A stretch of DNA of 64,000 nucleotides from Nicotiana tabacum (taxonomy: Eukaryota > Streptophyta > Magnoliopsida > Solanales > Solanaceae), in assembly GCF_000715075.1 (NCBI RefSeq), contig NC_134095.1, positions 57,966,419-58,030,418 of the forward strand. Reading direction: 5' to 3'. The notes beneath the pieces are model-generated. The model saw nothing but the letters and a program-made list of their open reading frames with translations, made no database searches and had not been told where the DNA came from. The first letter of the stretch is position 1; the number at the start of each line of letters is the position of its first letter. Below are positions 58,991 to 64,000 of the stretch, piece by piece. The translations under genes and the position numbers were made by a program.

Positions 58991-61679
58991 GAACTTTTAT
59001 TATTTTATTTAGTGCAAGTTTTATTTCTACTTACCACTGATATAAATTGTTGCAATTTATTCTTATACATATCATCTCATTCTCACATACTTGTTTTTAA
59101 TCCAAAATTATAATTGCTTAGTTTATTTATAACGCTAAATAATCAAATTGATGAGAAAGGAATTATTATTCGAATTGATTCCATAAAATTGTATTACATA
59201 CAACATAATTGCGTGTCTAAACATTCATAATATTTTTAACACTTTAACGAGCTATACCAACTCACCTTACTCATATGATTATAAATATACCTGTCATCAT
59301 GCCATATAATAGCTTATATCAATCTAAACAAAATCATATTTTTTTACAAGATATACTACTAATGTAACTTCTTAATACTTCCATTCTACTTTTCATTTAG
59401 CTAAAGGTATTATGGGATGTAATCAATGGCCCATTTCATGCCATACTCCCTGTTTTGACAACTCACATATAACTACACTAATGAAAAATTCTAATATAGA
59501 TAATATTATTACAGCACTTATATGAGTTTTAAAAGAGAATAATCAACTACTAATTATCATGTCAAACATACTACTACATTAACCAAACGCCAAACAAGAC
59601 TGAACTTTTAAAATAACGAACTTAGACAAAATAAAAATAGAATTGCAATTCAAGCTTCATTGATTCGTCATGCTGAATCTCTTTCCAACATAGAATCTAA
59701 AAGATAAGTACCTGGAAATGAAGGTAGAAGAAGTAAGTTCCAGCAGTTGCAGCAGTAACAAATTCAGCAGAATAGCAGTATTTCCACAGATTTGAGCAAT
59801 AATACGACCCGAGGAAACCAGATGCACAGTACAGTATTTTTTTTAAAGACACTTCAGATTTTAACTGAACAGTGGAATCAAATAAAGTTGAACAGATTCA
59901 ACAAAAGAACAATATTTCAGATTTCAGTTTCTTTTCAGTTTCAAATTCCCATTTTTCTGATTTTCTGTTTCTGCTGCTGTATCTGTGTGTGTGTGTGTGA
60001 CTGTTCTCTTTTGTTTCTTTTCTGTTTGAAAAGGTTCCTAAATCAGATTTTTCTTCTTCTCTTCTCCTAAATCAGATTTTTTCTTGAACTCTCAAAAATC
60101 TTTCTCAAAAAAAACTCTTCCTCTTAAAACTGCCCATCAGATCCTGTATTTATACAGGTCTGCCCCCTTTCTTTTAGTGCTGCCTGGACCCTTTCTCTTT
60201 TTTTAAAAATCAGAAAAGTTTCATTAAAACTACTTTTGAATACTTTAAATCCTATTGAGTGCTATTTATCCTGTTTTTCAGCAGCCCATTATCCCTTGTT
60301 CCCCATTAGTACTTTAAATAATAGCCACTAACTTTCCATTTTTAGACCATTATGCTATCATATTACCCTTACTGTTCTGTCCCAAAATGTCCTAGATTTA
60401 CTGTTTTCTACTGGTATTACTGTCTTAGATTTTAACAAGTTATCTGAATTAAAACTTGTCTAGCAGCTAACAACCAATTCCTAATGATTAACCTCCTAAT
60501 ACAATTGTATTTACCCAACCTTTGTAAACTTGAATTCAGAACTAACATCATAACAACATTATACTGAATTCAGCCTAATAATTCAACTGAACTCAGCTTT
60601 TGAACTAAGATCAAACAAACAGGAGCATTGTCAATATATTGACAATGTCCTGAACTTAATGTTCAGAAAACAACACACATATAACGTCCATTTGATGGAT
60701 TTATTAAACAAGAACCAACTGATTAACAATAACTAATTAACTGATTATAGCAAAATAATCCATCCAAAACAGGTTATTTCAGTCAACATTTTCAGAAGCA
60801 GGATTTATGATATAACTAATCGACGAACTTAGTCGAGTCAATTACACACATTGTAAACAAACAAAATCAACAGAAACAATTCATTTATTTGACTAATCAT
60901 ACGGGCATGAGAGAAAGATGACAGAATTAATAAAAAATAAAAACATGAAGAATTAACAGGTTATTAAACAAACAAGAATACATGTAGAAAAAATACCTTT
61001 GAATCCTTCAATTTTAACCGGACTCAACTCAACTTGGATTTGGACTTTGTTTGAAATCAAACAGACCTTAGTCGAAGTATTTTCTATTGAAAATACTTTG
61101 ACTAAGGTCGATTAAACCTCAATCTTTCGTCTGAAGTGAACAGAATCCAAAAGTCTGGTATTTCTAGGGTTCTTGAAGGTTCGATTTGGGACTTAACCAT
61201 TTCTGGTTAGATTCGAGGGAAACCAAAGATGTTCTAGGCACGAGGGAGGTCAGGGGGTAACTGGTGTGAGTTTGAAGTAGGTTGGGATAAGGTCAGGTTG
61301 TACTCGAATCTTCAAATGAAGATTCGAGTAGTTCCAGTATGATTCGAACCATGCAACTAACAGATCCTTGGTGAGGGAATTTAGGAGAAGCTGTGGTGTT
61401 AATTTGAGAGCCATTGGAAAGGTTTAAGTTTTCAGACCCACCTTCGATTTAATATTCGAAGAGTTGGGGTCTGATTTGAAGGAAACTAAGGTCAGATCGG
61501 TGTAGAGGATGTTCAGGAGGTTCTAGGGTGTTATTTTGGTGACCGGCGACATTGTTGCCGCCGGGTTTCAGGCGGTGGGATCCTAGGGCGGCTAGGGTTA
61601 GGGGTGAGTTTTGGAAGGGACGATGAACAGTAGAGAGGAGGGGGGTGTTCAGTTAGGGGCCGAGGTAGGGGTTTGGGAC

Positions 61680-61686
61680 TTATATA
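61680..61686 (-). promoter_or_regulatory. probable TATA box of LTR 2
   Basis: On the minus strand TATATAA occurs after CCCCACCCC and followed by GTCCC. The palindromic words at 61754 and 61891 lie upstream in the transcription direction. Confidence 0.45.
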
Positions 61687-61753
61687 GGGGTGGGGTGGGT
61701 TGATGTTGACCGTTAGATCTAATAGGATGAGTGGTCAGGATTTATTCACTTAA

Positions 61754-61771
61754 CCAAACGACGTCGTTTGG
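61754..61771. promoter_or_regulatory. perfect 18-bp palindrome in LTR 2 promoter region
   Basis: CCAAACGACGTCGTTTGG is its own complement and has the ACGT core typical of plant bZIP sites (GACGTC, C-box-like). It lies about 70 bp upstream of the minus-strand TATA box. A weaker copy is at 61891-61905. Confidence 0.5.
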
Positions 61772-62390
61772 CTTAAGTTTAGGGGAACGGGTTGAACCGG
61801 GTATTGGATCGGGTAAGGATTGTGGGTTAGGGTGATGAGATCTCATCCGTTGATTGGATTTGATCGAACGGTCCATGATGAACCACGACCAAACGCTGTC
61901 GTTTTGACTCTTTTTGGACTGGACCGGACCTGGGCTGTTTGGATTGGGCTGTAGGGAGGGGTTAACTTGATTTGGGCCTGGATTTAAATCCAGGTCCGAT
62001 TTTGTACACATATATATTTTTTCATTTTTTCTAATTTAAATTTCTCATTTTAATTATAAAACAATTTTAACTTCACAAAAATATATTAATTACTTTATAA
62101 CAATTATTTAACACATAGACAAAACATCAATCACACAGTGGAATATTTAAAAATAGAACTATTGCACATTTTTTTTATTAAATTATCTTTTAAATACATA
62201 ATTAAATCCTATATGCATGCAACATGTATTTATGTTAATTTTCAATTTATTATGACAAAGTAAACATTTACGGACATAACACAAATATTTAACTCCACAC
62301 AAATTCAAGAATTACACAGTAAAAGAAATTTATTTTATTTTTTGATTTATTTTGGAGTAGTTTTCGTAAGGCAAAAATCACGTGCTCACA

Positions 62391-62620
62391 GCTGCCCCTC
62401 TTTGTGCGGAAACTCGAAGAGTTTTCGTGCAAAGATAAAGTGAGCGGATACGAGCGATTTTTTGCCCGTTCGAATACTCCGTGGGAAGCATTTTTGAAAG
62501 ATTTGACCGAACCTCTGCTTCAAAGGTTTCCTACATATCCTTGGCTATAAAGGAATCAGGTCAATGTAGTTCGGAAAGTTTTGGGTAGCTGGGACTACCG
62601 TGGGACTGTGATGTTACTGC
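62391..62620 (-). other. polypurine tract and conserved 3'-UTR block 2
   Basis: It has the same layout as 53768-53995: a polypurine tract (62391-62403) next to the LTR, then a well-conserved ~215-bp block. Confidence 0.85.
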
Positions 62621-62944
62621 TGCTTCGTGCTGTTTTTACTGCTTGCTGACCTTCTTATTACACCTTACTTCAAAGGTAATACAAAAACTAAACTAGATTA
62701 TGGTATAGGAATTATAAAAAAAATCTTATCTAGGTCATGCCCTTGAGTTTCTTGTTGTCTTGATATCTTGGTGAATCTTGGGCATTTGGCTTATTCCGTA
62801 TTCTTTTCATTATGTCCCGTATTTTCTTTTGGGACTCTTGTTGTTTCTTGCTGTGGATTTTGTTGGACTTTTCTGCTTTATTGATTCTAAATGTGCTCCT
62901 TTATCATATGAGCGGGCTTTTGATTTCAACACTTCAATTGCATT

Positions 62945-64000
62945 CCCTCGTTCTTCAGGTGGGTGCCTTGACTGCTTCTTTTCTTTCTTCATCCTCATTC
63001 TCCAGGTGGACGCCTGACTTCTTTTTAACTTCTTCATCCTCATTCTCCAGGTGGACGCCTGACTTCTTTAATTCTTATCCTCGTTCTCTAGGTAGACGCC
63101 TGACTTCTTCAATTCTCCATCCTCATTCTCCAGGTGGACGCCTGACTTCTTCTTTTCTCATCCTCATTCTCTAGGTGGACGCCTGACTTCTTTATTTCTT
63201 CATCCTCATTCTCCAGGTGGACGCCTGACTTCTTCTTTTCTCATCCTCATTCTCCAGGTGGACGCCTGACTTCTTCTTTTCTTTTTCATCCTCATTCTCC
63301 AGGTGGACGCCTGACTTTTTTAATTCTTCATCCTCATTCTCCAGGTGGACGCCTGACTTCTTCTTTTCTCATCCTCATTCTCCAGGTGGACGCCTGACTT
63401 CTTTAATTCTCATCCTCATTCTCCAGGTGGACGCCTGACTTCTTCTTTTCTCATCCTCATTCTCCAGGTGGACGCCTGACTTCTTCTTTTCTCATCCTCA
63501 TTCTCCAGGTGGACGCCTGACTTCTTTAATTCTCATCCTCATTCTCCAGGTGGACGCCTGACTTCTTTAATTCTCATCCTCATTCTCCAGGTGGACGCCT
63601 GACTTCTTTAATTCTCATCCTCATTCTCCAGGTGGACGCCTGACTTCTTTAATTCTCATCCTCATTCTCCAGGTGGACGCCTGACTTCTTCTTTTCTCAT
63701 CCTCATTCTCCAGGTGGACGCCTGACTTCTTTAATTCTCATCCTCATTCTCCAGGTGGACGCCTGACTTCTTCTTTTCTCATCCTCATTCTCCAGGTGGA
63801 CGCCTGACTTCTTTAATTCTCATCCTCATTCTCCAGGTGGACGCCTGACTTCTTCTTTTCTCATCCTCATTCTCCAGGTGGACGCCTGACTTCTTTAATT
63901 CTCATCCTCATTCTCCAGGTGGACGCCTGACTTCTTCTTTTCTCATCCTCATTCTCCAAGTGGACGCCTGACTTCTTTAATTCTCATCCTCATTCTCCAA
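62945..64000 (-). repeat. 3'-UTR tandem array 2 (41-bp units, about 25 copies, runs off the window)
   Basis: Units contain CTCATTCTCCAGGTGGACGC then CTGACTTC, with cores every 41 bp from ~63380 on (63381, 63422, 63463, 63504). Earlier units are 41-45 bp. Two spacer types occur, TTTAATTCTCATC (A) and TTCTTTTCTCATC (B). From ~63670 to the end they alternate B-A, giving an 82-bp dimer. The end of the array is outside the window. Confidence 0.95.

Larger units (their letters stand above)
57930..62390 (-). repeat. Ogre-like LTR 2 (4461 bp), shared by two elements
   Basis: It runs TGTCGCACCTCC to CACGTGCTCACA on the plus strand. Gag lies to its left and a 3'-UTR region to its right, so it is 5' LTR to one and 3' LTR to the other. 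Inside are an ~80-bp tandem duplication (about 58847-58993; TATATATATGCCAAAGAATG twice), repeated CGCGTACG words (58305-58560), a TG microsatellite (59985-60000), a probable minus-strand TATA (61680-61686) and palindromes near 61754 and 61891. Confidence 0.88.
49524..64000 (-). mobile_element. Tat/Ogre-like LTR retrotransposon chain with a shared LTR
   Basis: Plus-strand order: LTR (49524-53767), 3'-UTR region with tandem array (53768-55936), gag without pol (55937-57880), LTR (57930-62390), and again the 3'-UTR region with a tandem array (62391 to the window end). The minus-strand order LTR, gag, 3' UTR with tandem repeats, LTR, and the gag type, are those of Tat/Ogre elements. The middle LTR serves two elements, as after unequal recombination. 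The right end lies outside the window. Confidence 0.85.

Noticed and set aside
62812..63174. Open frame with a repeated serine/tryptophan-containing peptide
   Set aside because: It is a by-product of the tandem array; the 41-bp period is not a multiple of three, so the frame is lost soon after.
62945..64000. CRISPR-like array of regular 41-bp repeats
   Set aside because: There are no unique spacers; the spacers are two recurring variants. The context is a plant retrotransposon 3' UTR.

Overview
The window is plant nuclear DNA, most likely from a Solanaceae genome of Nicotiana type. This is inferred from AT-rich intergenic DNA, the plant-only lineages of the mobile elements (chromovirus, Tat/Ogre, RNase H-bearing L1, Helitron), LTR families beginning TGTGACGACCC / TGTAACGACCC, and one plant-specific host gene with a long intron. 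There is no bacterial-style operon, CRISPR, tRNA or rRNA gene that I can support.

Layout. 1-513: AT-rich DNA ending in a PPT-like remnant. 514-6303: a Ty3/gypsy LTR element reduced to LTR-gag-truncated LTR. 6304-7284: AT-rich spacer. 7285-10163: a LTR of a second family. 10164-18292: a minus-strand chromovirus with decayed gag and pol and both outer LTR ends cut. 18293-24685: a plus-strand chromovirus with a cut 5' LTR, a pol lacking everything before RNase H, and a complete 3' LTR. 24686-25734: AT-rich spacer. 25735-27165: a dead Helitron-type PIF1 helicase. 27692-31512: a two-exon host gene of the uncharacterised At4g08330-like family; its 3.3-kb intron holds a hAT MITE and a SINE-like repeat. 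32776-33990: an unclassified repeat with inner minisatellite. 34468-41482: a nearly full-length minus-strand LINE with 15-bp target-site duplications. 42703-49523: a minus-strand gag-only LTR element (TR-GAG-like) whose 5' LTR is interrupted at 49524 by a chain of Tat/Ogre-like sequence (49524 to the window end) with LTRs above 4 kb, a gag without pol, and two 3'-UTR tandem-repeat arrays.

Only the At4g08330-like gene looks functional. All recognised element coding regions carry stops, deletions or frameshifts. The most interesting signals are: (1) two tandem arrays beside Ogre-like LTRs that share one core but have different periods (52-54 bp and 41 bp), the second forming an 82-bp dimer, as expected of satellite DNA being born in a retrotransposon 3' UTR; (2) premature stops in the chromovirus pol copies that are mostly TAG where the sister copy has glutamine, a footprint of cytosine deamination in CHG context; (3) promoter-proximal palindrome clusters and downstream minisatellites that recur in unrelated LTR families. 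I did not find a clearly new gene system; what is here is a layered transposon record around one conserved gene.
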